NCBI GenBank assembly: GCA_032622095.1
Contig: CP136068.1
Coordinates: forward strand, 15,173,729-15,237,728
Length of the DNA: 64,000 nt
Source of the DNA: Siphonodentalium dalli
Taxonomy: Eukaryota > Mollusca > Scaphopoda > Gadilida > Siphonodentaliidae
Direction: 5' to 3'
A program made the position numbers and the translations under genes. Shown one piece after another: positions 48,335 through 60,020 of this stretch. Each line of letters opens with the position of its first letter. Within the stretch, counting starts at the first letter, position 1. Under the pieces are notes generated by a model. The model was not told the origin of the DNA and ran no database searches. It saw nothing but the letters and a program-made list of their open reading frames with translations.

Positions 48335-50960
48335 GCCTTTTTGGATTTCCCGTACCTGGCGAAACGGCCGCAAGTCAGGGGTTAACAGTGCCGTGTCTGC
48401 TCGAGTTATCGACTTGGGGATTGGAACTTTGGTACATTCGGGTCCATTCTACACGATGGTGTAAACCCCATCTCGCTGGGGCCCCTAGGGGCGGTCCGGT
48501 CGGCGGGTGTTAATTTCGGCGTTTTTGCGTACATTTATAGCGAATTCGGCAGCAGCGTATGGGTTAATTTATTCACTTCAGCTGCAGCTAGCGACTTGTC
48601 CGAACGTCCATGGATGCATATGGTTATTCACTTCATGATATAATGTCCATTTCCGTAGTCAGGCAGTCAGGGGAGGTGCGGTCGGCGCCTTTTTGGATTT
48701 CCCTTACCTGGCGGAAACGGCCGCAAGTCAGGGGTTAACAGTGCCGTGTCCGCTCGAGCTATCGAATTGGGGATTGGAACTTTGGTACATTCGGATCCAT
48801 TGTACACGATAGTGCAAACCCCATCTCGCTAGGACCCCTAGGGGCGGTCCGGTCGGCGGGTGTTAATTTCGGCGTTTTTGCGTACATTTATAGCGAATTC
48901 GGCAGCAGCGTATGGGTTAATTTATTCACTTCCGCTGCAGCTAGCGACTTGTCCGAACGTCCATGGATGCATTTGGTTATTCACTTCATGATATAATGTC
49001 AATTTCCGTGGTCAGGCAGTAAGGGGAGGTGCGATCGGCGCCTTTTTGGATTTCCCGTACCTGGCGGAAACGGCCGCAAGTTAGGGGTTAACAGTGCCGT
49101 GTCCGCTCGAGCTATCGACTTGGGGATTGGAACTTTGGTACATTCGGGTCCATTCTACACGATATTGCAAACCCCATCTCGCTGGGACCCCTAGGGGCGG
49201 TCCGGTCGGCGGGTGTTAATTTCGGCGTTTTTGCGTACATTTATAGCGAATTCGGCAGCAGCGTATGGGTTAATTTATTCACTTCAGCTGCAGCTAGCGA
49301 CTTGTCCGAACGTCCATGGATGCATATGGTTATTCACTTCATGATATAATGTCCATTTCCGTGGTCAGGCAGTCAGGGGAGGTGCGGTCGGCGCCTTTTT
49401 GGATTTCCCTTACCTGGCGGAAACGGCCGCAAGTTAGGGGTTAACAGTGCCGTGTCCGCTCGAGCTATTGACTTGGGGATTGGAACTTTGGTACATTCTG
49501 GTCCATTGTACACGATAGTGCAAACCCCATCTCACTCGGACCCCTAGGGGCGGTCCGGTCGGCGGGTGTTAATTTCGGCGTTTTTGCGTACATTTATAGC
49601 GAATTCGGCAGCAGCGTATGGGTTAATTTATTCACTTCCGCTGTAGCTAGCGACTTGTCCGATCGCCCATGGATGCATTTGGTTATTCACTTCATGATAT
49701 AATGTCAATTTTCGTGGTCAGGCAGTCAGGGGAGGTGCGGTCGGCGCCTTTTTGGATTTCCCTTACCTGGCGGAAACGGCCGCAAGTTAGGGGTTAACAG
49801 TGCCGTGTCCGCTCGAGCTATTGACTTGGGGATTGGACCTTTGGTACATTCTGGTCCATTGTACACGATAGTGCAAACCCCATCTCACTCGGACCCCTAG
49901 GGGCGGTCCGGTCGGCGGGTGTTAATTTCGGCGTTTTTGCGTACATTTATAGCGAATTCGGCAGCAGCGTATGGGTTAATTTATTCACTTCCGCTGCAGC
50001 TAGCGACTTATCCGATCGCCCATGGATGCATTTGGTTATTCACTTCATGATATAATGTCCATTTCCGTGGTCAGGCAGTCAGGGGAGGTGCGGTCGGCGC
50101 CTTTTTGGATTTCCCTTACCTGGCGGAAACGGCCGCAAGTCAGGGGTTAACAGTGCCGTGTCCGCTCGAGCTATCGAATTGGGGATTGGAACTTTGTACA
50201 TTCGGGTCCATTGTACACGATAGTGCAAACCCCATCTCGCTAGGTCCCATAGGGGCGGTCCGGTCGGCTGGTGTTAATTTCGGCGTTTTTGCGTACATTT
50301 ATAGCGAATTCGGTAGCAGCGTATGGGTTAATTTATTCACTTCCGCTGCAGCTAACGACTTGTCCGATCGCCCATGGATGCATTTGGTTATTCACTTCAT
50401 GATATAATGTCAATTTTCGTGGTCAGGCAGTCAGGGGAGGTGCGGTCGGCGCCTTTTTGGATTTCCCGCACCTGGCGGAAACGGCCGCCAGTCAGGGGTT
50501 AACAGTGCCTTGTCCGCTCGAGCTATCGACTTGGGGGTTGGAACTTTGGTACATTCGGATCCATTGTACACGATAGTGCAAACCCCATCTCGCTGGGACC
50601 CCTAGGGGCGGTCCGGTCGGCGGTGTTAATTTCGGCGTTTTTGCGTACATTTATAGCGAATTCGGCAGCAGCGTATGGGTTAATTTATTCACTACAGCTG
50701 CAGCTAGCGACTTGTCCGAACGTCCATGGATGCATATGGTTATTCACTTCATGATATAATGTCCATTTCCGTGGTCAGGCAGTCAGGGGAGGTGCGGTCG
50801 GCGCCTTTTTGGATTTCCCTTACCTGGCGGAAACGGCCGCAAGTTAGGGGTTAACAGTGCCGTGTCCGCTCGAGCTATCGACTTGGGGATTGGAACTTTG
50901 GTACATTCGGGTCCATTCTACATGATAGTGCAAACCCCATCTCGCTCGGACCCCTGGGGG
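48335..50960 (-). repeat. Right satellite arm, inverted, about 7.5 monomers
   Basis: These are the same monomers as the left arm in opposite orientation. GAATTC anchors at 48542, 48895, 49248, 49601, 49954, 50306 and 50658 give steps of 352-353 bp only. The 341-bp class and the higher-order structure of the left arm are absent. The outermost monomer carries the same CATGTAGAATGGACCCGAAT variant as the outermost left monomer. Confidence 0.95.
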
Positions 50961-51024
50961 CGGTCCGGTCGGGTGCGGTCGGGTCCGGTCGGGTGCGGTC
51001 GGGTGCGGTCGGGTGGGGTCGGGT
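50961..51024. repeat. Terminal 10-bp subrepeats, right arm
   Basis: Head-to-tail units of GGGTSSGGTC, the inverted equivalent of 17511-17560, with slightly different base variants (CC, GC, GG). Confidence 0.9.
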
Positions 51025-51037
51025 TTTAGTAGGACCC

Positions 51038-51045
51038 ACAGATGG
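51038..51045. repeat. 8-bp target-site duplication (right) of the giant element
   Basis: ACAGATGG directly follows the inverted terminus. The next bases, AGTTCACAAATATGCACACA, resume the host paralogue seen at 11628, supporting an insertion boundary here. Confidence 0.8.
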
Positions 51046-51935
51046 AGTTCACAAATATGCACACATACTGACGTAGCTTACCTGCTAGTCACAGTCGGTT
51101 GTTGTGCTCGGTTTATGCCGATATTCACATAAATTGCACCTCGTGTTCACGAATTATTTCTGCGGCGGGACTATTTGTGAATTGTGATTGCGTATTAATT
51201 TATAGCACAAACTCACATCTCTTCGTCCGTTGTTGTTAGAAATACAACATTTTATAACATTAGTAAACCTCAATACAATTAAATAAGTAGTTTGTTTCAT
51301 ACAATTGCAGAATATTATGGGTTTAAATTGTCAATGCGTTTGGAACTATATGTTATCATCAAATTTTATTTATCGGATTTATTTTTAGATTTTATCGACG
51401 AGCACTGATTGACTGAATCGAAATATTCGTCGATGATCGAAACAAGTTAATAGCCTGGCCCGGGTTACTCTGCTTTAAACTTATGAATATTGCACGAATC
51501 TATCTAAAATACCGATAGAAAATTGAAGATATTCTCTACATGGGCATTGATGCGACTGCTATTAGTTTTCTGGGAAAATGTTTTTTAATTTGTAAACAAT
51601 CATCGACTGATTTGTGTTGGTCTTGACAACCGATTACGACAATATACAAATTCAAATTATTTATTGGTTATGACCATATTCTAGCGTAATCCAAGATAAA
51701 ATACATATATAAATATCATCTTACATATAATCATTATATATTATTACTGCCTATAGACTACAGTAATATATCTATAGTTTCAAGTTTTACGACAATAATG
51801 CTTTAGGCCCACCGATCCTATGTGCGACATTTCTGCTCCCCAAAATTCAAAATCCAAGGGTCGTATTACTTAAAAATTGGTGACGTCACAAAATCAGATA
51901 TAGCCTATATACGACCCAAACGTCTTTGGTTCGTT
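51046..51935. other. Non-coding AT-rich DNA
   Basis: Apart from ~25 bp matching the 11.63-kb paralogue at its left edge, nothing was recognised. Confidence 0.5.
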
Positions 51936-52560
51936 ATAAATTGCCCGAAAGGCATCAAAAGTCCATATATGTAGAATGTTCATTTGCCCAAATGGCATCA
52001 AAATTGCCCGGAGGGCATCAATAGTCCGTAGGACATCAAATTGCCTGAACGGTATCAAAATTGCCCATAGGGCATCGAAATTATCATATGCTGGTTTCAA
52101 ATTACTTCAAAATGTCAGCAGATACATGCTTCAAGTGCATGAGACTCAAAGACAAGGAAGTTTGTTGATTCCACGCGACAAAATCGACTCAAAGAGACAA
52201 AGTCGACTCACCAATGTTGCTCATTCGAAGATATATAATTGCTCGGAAGGCATCAAAAGTCCATATGTCTAGGACGTCGATTTGGCCGGAATGTGTTCGA
52301 TGGTAACATATTCAAGACCACTTATGTGGCTACAGAGGCGAGAAGACCAAGTCGTTACAAAATTCAATGTAATATTATTAAATGTACTAAAACAAGAAGG
52401 TAAAATAATATGGCTTATTCAGACATATAAAAACAATTTGTGAGAAAGCAAGGTATCATAAGTCCATGTATGTAGGATGTCGACTGGCCTGAATGGTATC
52501 AAAATTGGGCGTAGGACATGAATAGTCCGTAGAACATCAAATTGCCTGAACGACAAAGCG
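51936..52560. repeat. Interspersed short repeats, GGCATCAAAATTGCCC type
   Basis: Clusters of GGCATCAAAAGTCCATATGT and GGCATCAAAATTGCCCGKA words occur at 51936-52085, 52238-52300 and 52458-52550. Spacing inside clusters is ~25-40 bp. No coding signal. Confidence 0.6.
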
Positions 52561-52775
52561 ACTCGCTACTATTCCTCAAGAATGCCGTATATACATGTAT
52601 ATACCTATATGTGTATATTTTCATACACACATATATACACACATGTACGGCTACGACGGCAAGAAGACCAAGTTGTTACCAAATTTAAAATGTAATATTA
52701 TTAAATGTACTAAAACAAGAGGGTAAAATAATATGGCTTATTCAGACATATAAAAACAATTTGTGAACAAGCATA
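52329..52775. repeat. ~321-bp tandem duplication
   Basis: GGCTACAGAGGCGAGAAGAC...AATAATATGGCTTATTCAGA...CAATTTGTGAGAAAGCA (52328-52452) recurs as GGCTACGACGGCAAGAAGAC... (52649-52775) with few changes. The pieces between carry the GGCATCAAAA repeats. Confidence 0.8.
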
Positions 52776-53819
52776 TTTTGTAATATATGCAAACTAGATA
52801 AATATCGTGGCTTATGATATTTTCCTAACTGGCAAAGTCTTGACCAATGGGATGCGTCCTACTATGTCTTACACGATGCATGTCAAACCGCGATTGGACA
52901 ATACAGTGGAAACCCAATCGAATTGTAGGTTTTACAAGGCCGAAGATAACGGTTTCAAAATGTTGGAAAATAGGCCTACAACCAGTCGTTCCTAAATTCC
53001 AGCAAGATTAATTATTTTGAGAATGTCATTCCCAAAATAAACAGATTATTTACATACATTGTATATATTATGTTCTTGTGTCCCGTTAGGGTTTATCACC
53101 AAATCCTTCTAAAGATAAAAATTCATCCGATAATCACATAAACAGTAACAAGCGAGCGCAAATTACGTTTACGTATGATCATATTAATTTTCTGTCATGT
53201 CAACAATATATAGCGCCCGCGAATCGACATAGTGTATACGTATGCGGATATGAGATATACTAATCGACTTTTTCAGCCCAATCTTAAAATAGATTGAATA
53301 CACCTAAAATAGATAATTTGTTCATAACTCAAAGGTCAGCCGAGTCCAAATTTTTTGGCAATGGCCGCCATTTTGCGTTGATTAATACCACATCGAAATG
53401 TGTAATTGGGCAAAATGCTCCAGGGCAAAAATAAACAAGAAATTCAATTAATTGAGGAAAAACACACACTGTCCTGAAGGTATTAATACGCTATTGGAGG
53501 GTCTACCACTTCGCAAGCAAAATAACAGCAATGACATCAACAGCTTGAACATGGGAATAACCCACCATATATGGTAGATATTCAACCAGACTCTGCTTAA
53601 GTTCGTTAATTGATGATCGATGTACATGCAAAGTACACACAAATAGTAATAGCAATTAACGTTATAATTTTGAAACTAACCATGCTAGAATATTGACAGT
53701 AAGGTGGTATTAACTACTACGAGTACTATTTGTAATAATATTACTATTCTATCATAATATATGTGGACATGATGTATGGGAAATATTAAAGGACAAACCA
53801 AATAGTTACAATACAATTA
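52776..53819. other. Non-coding DNA with one dispersed repeat
   Basis: 53040-53110 (ATTTACATACATTGTATAT, TTCTTGTGTCCCGTTAGGGT, TTATCACCAAATCC) recurs at 57683-57742. No other feature was recognised. Confidence 0.5.
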
Positions 53820-54310
53820 TAACAATTGTTTTTAATTAAGCGTTGAAGAGCTAATTGTGCTTAAGCGCAATAAGGGAATATTTAATTGCGCTTAAGCGCA
53901 ATGAAGAATATTCAAATTGTGCTTATAAAGCCCAATAAGGAATCTCTTAATAGGAATAAGATATTATATATAGTACATAAACTCCTTATAATTCAGGCGG
54001 TGTAGTCCATCTCCAATGTACAGTGGGTGGAACGAATATAAGATTATTCTACTATTTGCAGAAGGGTGATCTAATGAGAAAGATATTAATTGCGCTTAAG
54101 TTCAATGGGGATGTAATAAGGAATGTCTTATTGCAATAAGAATATTCATTATTACACAGGAATATCTTAGTGTGGGTAAGCGCAATAAGGTATATCAAAT
54201 AGTGCTTAAGCACAATCACTTAAGGAATATTCTTATTGCATTTTAAGCTCCATGAGAAATATTCTCATTGGGTTCAAGCACAATTAGAGATCACTTAAGT
54301 TATAGCGGGT
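53820..54310. repeat. Cluster of GCTTAAGC palindromes
   Basis: TTGYGCTTAAGCRCAAT and truncated forms occur near 53856, 53885, 53927, 54090, 54175, 54203 and 54240. They are interleaved with AATAAGGAATATTCTTATT-like palindromes. The individual motifs are self-complementary, so the region is unusually rich in short inverted repeats. Function unknown. Confidence 0.6.
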
Positions 54311-54639
54311 AGTCGAAGTTGTCTATTAAATATCAATTTGGTTTCCCATAGAGATCAATGATGTTTATGCACAAGGGAGCCAGCGCAATCTTATCTGTTG
54401 GGATTTCAATTGTTGGCTTATTAAATATGGACATATGTTTAAGATACAGTCGCGCTTGAAGCGCGCTCCCACAGGTCGGGTTTTGGAAACCAGTGAATTA
54501 AAATATCATTGAAATAATCGGTTTCCCCAAATAAACATCCATAATATTCAAATTTACATGTTTTGGAACAAAATTAGGTAGTCCATATTGGACGCCATCA
54601 TGGAATTAAATTTTTTGGTTTAATTTTCACACATATGTA

Positions 54640-54898
54640 TTAGTTATGTGGATGAAGTTGTCATTGAACCTCACATCCTTATATTGGTTATGTGGACGGA
54701 GTTATCATTAAACCTCACATCTTATACTGGATATGTAGATGGAGTTATCATTGAACCTCACACCCTTATATTGGTTATGTAGATGGAGTTATCATTAAAC
54801 CTCACATCTGTATGGTTATGTGGATGGAGTTATCATTAATCCTCACATCCTTATATTGGTTAGGTTATGTAGATGGAGTTATCATTAAATCTCACAAC
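54640..54898. repeat. ~43-bp minisatellite, six copies
   Basis: Units read TTGGTTATGTRGATGGAGTT followed by ATCATTAAACCTCACATCCT, six in a row with 0-11-bp length differences. The ORF across it is a by-product. Confidence 0.9.
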
Positions 54899-55135
54899 AG
54901 TGTGTTGGGGATTTTGGACCTTGACTTGGGACCTTTGGTTTTTAACCCAACAAATGCGACTACACCGTATACACAAATTTCTTATGTAGCCACAGTTTTT
55001 CTTTGAGAAGATGAGTTTGAAGCCTGCTTACATTTCGAAATGTTGTCAGTTTTGTATCGTCTGCAGCGGAACTTGGCATGTTGAAGCAAAAGTTACAATA
55101 TATAAAAATGTGTACATAACGAGACTATATGAAAA
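54899..55135. other. Non-coding DNA, nothing recognised
   Basis: No feature supported. Confidence 0.45.
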
Positions 55136-55935
55136 ATAAATTGAGGGAGGGTTGGGCGATACAGGGAACTAAGGGTTGAACAGATATAAATTTGTAGAGC
55201 GATAACGACCAATGTTGACATATTATGCATCTCATCTCTACTGTTGCAACAAGGCTATAAAATAGGGTAGTGTCAGAATCTTAGTTATCTCTATATAGTG
55301 CCAGCATAGTCATTTGTGGACTTCTATAGTGGTACAATGCAAATTAGAATCAAACGATAAATATATGTATGTAACACAACTATACCGATGAAAAGAAAAA
55401 TAATAATTTGGGCCGGGATTGGTTTGGTTATATGGACTCGGAGAAAAATGGGTCCATACCGATGAACTGACATAAATTAGTAGAGCGATAGCGATCAATG
55501 TTGCCATGTAATGCATCGCAACTGTACTGTAGCAGCAAATGAAATGGGGGGGGGATCTGAAATTATCTCTATCTCTATAGATGGCACCATAATTATATAG
55601 AAAGGAATAGCAATTGAAAACGTATACTGTATACTATAGTAATACCATAGACATAAGTATAAGTATCACGTGATAAAATATGTATGTAACGTGACTATAG
55701 CGATGAAAAAATAAATAAATTGGGCCGGGATTAGAGGTTGGGTTGGTTGTATCTGGATAATTGGATATGGGATTCATACAGATGAAACGATATAAATTAG
55801 TAGAGCGATAAAGAACAATGTTGACACTTAGTCAGGCTATGCAGGGGAAATAGGTGTTGATACGATAGACCGATATAAATTTGTCAGGTGATAATGACCA
55901 ATGTTGACCTATAAAGTTAGGCAACTGTACTGTCG
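55136..55935. repeat. ~300-bp tandem triplication
   Basis: Three diverged units each contain AAATTGRGSSRGGRTTGG near the start, GATATAAATTAGTAGAGCGA near the middle and CAATGTTGACA...GCAACTGTACTGTMGCA near the end (about 55136-55260, 55395-55550, 55710-55935). The last repeats the middle phrase twice (55790, 55870). Confidence 0.65.
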
Positions 55936-56030
55936 CACAATTATCATGTATAACCGGTCAAATATGGACTCTGGGCCCAATATGAAGCAGCTCATAAAAC
56001 ACTTGCAGGGACCTAAAATTTATTTAGTAT

Positions 56031-56385
56031 TGGATTTGCCATTCAAATCGATTTATGCCGATAAAAATCTTATTTTTCAAAATTTTAAGCTGAGACTTGG
56101 TGTGTCTGAGTGGAATACTTATATATTCCTAAAATGACAGGGAACAGCACGTAATTATTTTATAGATGGAAGAAATGAATTGTTTTCGATGATAAATTTT
56201 AACATGGGATTTGACATTCAAATCGATTTATGTCGATAAAACTCTTATTTTTCAAACTTTTAAGCTGAGACTTGGTGTGTTTGCGTGGATTACTTATATA
56301 TTCCTAAAATGACAGGGTCCAGATCGTAATTATGTTTTACATGGAAGAAATAATTTTTTTTTTCGATAATAAACTTCCAGCGTGA
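56031..56385. repeat. ~175-bp tandem duplication
   Basis: GGATTTGCCATTCAAATCGA...GCTGAGACTTGGTGTGT...TATATTCCTAAAATGACAGG (from 56031) repeats from 56206 with about 10-15% differences as judged by eye. An ORF spans the first copy, but it is not preserved in the second. Confidence 0.85.
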
Positions 56386-57682
56386 GCGTGGGCTGTGCGT
56401 TGATTTTGTATACAACTGAACAAACAGTCAAGTGTCGTTTTGGTCAAAATATCGCTTTCTCGACGGGGAGATATGATCCGAATAAATACCTAAAATGTAT
56501 TTAGATAGAATAATTGAAAGAATTTGACCGATTAGGGTGCATTTTGAGAGAATAGAGTAGAGAAAACTTTTGCATCAAACACGCGAATTCTGCCAATTAC
56601 AGTTGCAGACAAGCGCTGTCAGAATGAGAATGACAACAAATTAAACAATTTCAGGCCTTAAGCTCACCTTGTTGGAAGGTAAATCCAATAATTATATATC
56701 AAAACAATCTTCCCTACGCACATTCAAAGATATCCCACAAGTTTTTAATTATCTTAGGACGCAGAAACAGTCGAAAATTACTCGAAATGAATAAATTTAA
56801 ATCACGAAGCGAGACATGTACGATTTGAGGCGTCTTGTATACAATGACGTCATTTGCTCCCCAACCTTAACCCTTTTCACTTTCAACGATATTTCAATTG
56901 GTTGAAATTAAAAATATCTCAAGTTCCAGCTCAACCTGAATCTAGTTATCCAATTGGCAGAAATACTTTAGCAGTTCATTTTAGTTTTATCAGTTATAAC
57001 TATAATTTTATTGACGATATGAGCTCAACATCATAATATGAAACTGTTTATGGCGGTGTTATCCAAACATGTGCTTCGATAATGATTATAATTTTATTTT
57101 GCTATCAAACGTCAGTGCAGCTCAGCAGAAACGCATGGGCACTAGTTCAGTTCAGCAGAAGCGCATGAGTCCTACGATCATAGTACCACCCACTGGACGT
57201 CGGTCAGTGGGTGAAAAACTTGGTTCCGGCAAATGTTAGCTATACTTCATCATAGGTAGGATCAACATGATCCTACTATCAAAGATATTTAAACAAAATT
57301 CTGGTGAACAAAAAAGTGAAATTGCATGAAAAAGTTAATTTATTAAAAAATATTTACCCCGAAAGAGGATTCTAGGGGCCTTAATGGCCAATTATATTTG
57401 ATCTTTCATTTTCTAATAGTATTTCCGCCTGAAAGATTGAATAAATATTCTCAAAGTTCAATTCCGACAGACGGAAACTATAAGTTCCGATTGAAGATCA
57501 CAGTCGTTTTAAGATTGCTTCGTGTGGAAACCAGTAACGGCGTCATGACATCAAGGCATATATCATAACGTCACAAACTACATCGGCGCGCAAAATTCCA
57601 GACAGGACTGCGTCGATGGCGAGACAGCTGGGACTCGCATTGCACGGGCAGGCTAAACATCTACATTTACGTTATATGTGAT
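56386..57682. other. Non-coding DNA, nothing recognised
   Basis: AT-rich. A small duplication CAGTNCAGCTCAGCAGAAACGC / CAGTTCAGCAGAAGCGCATG lies at 57111-57168. No gene supported. Confidence 0.45.
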
Positions 57683-57778
57683 TATTTACATACATTGTAT
57701 ATGGTATTTTCTTGTGTCCCGTTAGGGTTTATCATCAAATCCCAATATTCCCAAACATTGTAGTCAGTCCACTAGATC

Positions 57779-57821
57779 ATGCCATGAATCTCTATCCTGC
57801 CAGAGTAGAGATTCATGGCAT
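57779..57821. other. Perfect 16-bp hairpin with 11-nt loop
   Basis: ATGCCATGAATCTCTA (57779-57794) and TAGAGATTCATGGCAT (57806-57821) are exact inverted repeats around TCCTGCCAGAG. This could be a small hairpin RNA, a regulatory palindrome, or the core of a decayed foldback MITE. The stem is short for a canonical miRNA precursor. Confidence 0.7.
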
Positions 57822-57832
57822 AATCTACCAGT

Positions 57833-58560
57833 CCCCGTGAGAAAACCGCAGCAGATTTTTTCCCATTCGTCTCCGTGTATCGATATGTTACAAACCTTTA
57901 CGTGATATTGAGATTCCAGAGACTATCCCGACAGGCTACAGAGCGAGAGTGGTATAGGACCCTACCAACGTACAAAATCCCGGTTAAAAATGCAGCATGT
58001 TTCTTCACCTCGTTTCAGTGTAATGATATGTTGCAAGGTGTTACGAAATGTAACCGGTACGTGTTGCAAATAATATAAAGTCCTCATAAGAAAACCGCAG
58101 CATATTTTTAAAACTCACATCCATGCCGCGATATGTTACAAAGTGGTACGAAGCATTACGTAAATGATTTCTGAGATCCACAGATACCGCTCATAGACAG
58201 TTACAAATGATATAAAGTCCCTATGGGTGTGAGAAAACCGCAGTACCGTATATTTTATCAAGTCATCCAAGTGTAGCAATAAGTTATGTTACAAAGTTTT
58301 ACGAAGTGTTATGTTATGTAATTTCTGAGATCCAAAGAGACCGCTCATTGATGGGTGTATGCAAATGATGTAATGTCCTTGTGAGAAAACCGAGGATATT
58401 TCTTCAACTAGTCTCAGTGTAGTTACGAAGGTGTGTGTGATTTACATGTATGATATTCCACAGATCGATGTACCGCCCGTTAGAATGCAAAGAAATGAAT
58501 TGACAAGTTGCGGAACATTTTGTGATTTCTGAGATTCCTCAGAAACTGGTCATATTCATG
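57833..58560. repeat. Tandem repeat, ~145-bp units (four to five copies)
   Basis: GTGAGAAAACCGCAG-like starts at 57836, 58083, 58229 and 58381. Each is followed by ATGTTACAAAGTGTTACG, a STGAGATTCCASAGA phrase and AATGATATAAAGTCC. The first unit is longer (~250 bp). Confidence 0.75.
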
Positions 58561-58906
58561 TGGATACAAGTTTGTTTAAATAATCACTTTGAATTTGACC
58601 AAATACATTAGTTTTTTATGAATATATCATCTTGAAATTTCTTAAATACCATGATAGTTTATTCTTCTGAAAACTTGTTTGTGTACACTAACTGTGGAGC
58701 AAAAAATCGAAATAGAAAAATATTTGGCTCAATGCCGACAGATAGGAGAATTCCTATAAGAAAATTTTGACTAAACTTATTGATTATGGCCTCTTCATGA
58801 GTCCTAGTTGACATATGGAGACTAAATGTATTCCAAAATTCTGCTAATAATGTTTAATTTTCCTCCAGCGATGGCAAAGTTTATTAATTTTGGTTTCGTC
58901 CTTGAC

Positions 58907-58912
<6 letters not shown>
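58561..58912. other. Non-coding DNA, nothing recognised
   Basis: AT-rich, no feature supported. Confidence 0.45.

Positions 58913-58971
<59 letters not shown>
58913..58971. repeat. (TA)n microsatellite, ~59 bp
   Basis: An uninterrupted alternating AT run. Confidence 0.97.
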
Positions 58972-58974
<3 letters not shown>

Positions 58975-59187
58975 TTCGGGAAAAAAACCACTCGATCTAT
59001 CAATCGATCGATATTATTTTGATGGAAACAGGGCGAGACTGTTTTCGGCTCAAGTCGTCACAGATCATATTCGGACAGTGACTCTGTTTCGGTCCGTTAT
59101 TTGAGAACATATAGTTCCTTGCTTCAACGGTCTTTCAAGGGCGAAAATGTTTTTCAAATAAATATTTAACCATTAATGTTAGAACTA

Positions 59188-59335
59188 TAAGGAACAATCT
59201 CGGTTTCTTAAATTAATTACACAGTCTAAGGGCATATGCCGAATAACAAACTCTTATAAATCTCTTTATAGGTTTGTGATTCGGCATATGCCTTTAGACT
59301 GTGTAATTACATTAGGAAACCGAGATTATTCCTTA
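59188..59335. mobile_element. 148-bp palindromic MITE / snapback repeat
   Basis: The left half TAAGGAACAATCTCGGTTTC...GGGCATATGCCGAATAACAAA pairs with the right half over ~63 bp with a few mismatches, leaving a ~20-nt loop (TCTTATAAATCTCTTTATAG region). It is probably a small foldback MITE; it could also give a long hairpin transcript. The target duplication was not resolved. Confidence 0.75.
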
Positions 59336-59339
59336 AATA

Positions 59340-59815
59340 AATGGGAATGAACAAATGCATTTATTCTTAATAAAATACAATAATACTTCGAAGGAATAAA
59401 AACAAAGTAATTCGAAAACAAAAACAAAAGAGCAAACAAATGTAATAACGAAACAAGTGCTATATCAAAATGTACGAACAAGAACAGTAATACGAAAACA
59501 CATAGAATCAACAAGAAATTAAAAAATAACAACAGAAAAGAACAAATGTAACAAACTCAAGTACATGCACAAGGTCGATGCAAAATGGAGCTCATGTGTG
59601 GCTAATATATATAGACTGTAATGTATATTATATGTCACTTACTGCCCACATATGAATTATCATTGGTGTTAATGTTGACGAGCTTTAGCAATAGTAAACC
59701 TATACGACGTGTTTATGGCTGTAGACAAATTGGCAGATTGATTGTGTATTTGTACAATATTTACAAACAGAATGCTGACAGTGAAATATTCAGAAATAAA
59801 CATGATTATATTGTA
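59340..59815. other. A-rich non-coding DNA
   Basis: 59350-59560 is A-rich with repeated AAAACAAA / AATACGAAAACA words. A minus-strand hydrophobic ORF there reflects the T-rich complement rather than a gene. Confidence 0.5.
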
Positions 59816-60020
59816 CAGCACAATACAATTACGAGCGGTTCAACATGTACTCCAACTGTTTGTTGCTGTTTCATTATATGTACAATGCTTACTGAATGTG
59901 GAACATTTAACCTTTGTTTGGCAATTATGTCACCCGTTGATGTAGCATGCCTGTAGGTTAGCGAAACTGCGCTGCTAATACACTGTGTTAATCAACCTAT
60001 CAGTTTATGTTTTCATACAG

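Larger units (their letters stand above)
17498..51037. mobile_element. Giant foldback-like composite element (~33.5 kb)
   Basis: The termini are inverted: GGTCCTACTAAAACCCGACC from 17499 matches the complement of the right end to 51036, with one more mismatched base outside. An identical 8-bp duplication flanks it. Behind each terminus come 10-bp CCCGACCGCA-type subrepeats, then inverted arrays of the same ~353-bp satellite: left 17561-41544, right 48335-50960. Between them is ~6.8 kb of AT-richer DNA carrying a broken ORF and two further transposons. Foldback transposons such as Drosophila FB and sea urchin TU have arms made of tandem subrepeats, and TU makes 8-bp duplications. The size and satellite-like arms are unusual. 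No transposase is recognisable, so mobilisation would have been in trans. Confidence 0.75.

Noticed and set aside
17498-51037. LTR retrotransposon or Polinton (Maverick)
   Set aside because: The arms are inverted, not direct, so not LTRs. Polintons have 5-6-bp duplications and encode polymerase and integrase, none of which is visible.
59326-59532. Minus-strand hydrophobic ORF as a membrane protein
   Set aside because: Its F/L/V-rich composition is the direct consequence of an A-rich plus strand. There are no splice signals and no conserved motif.
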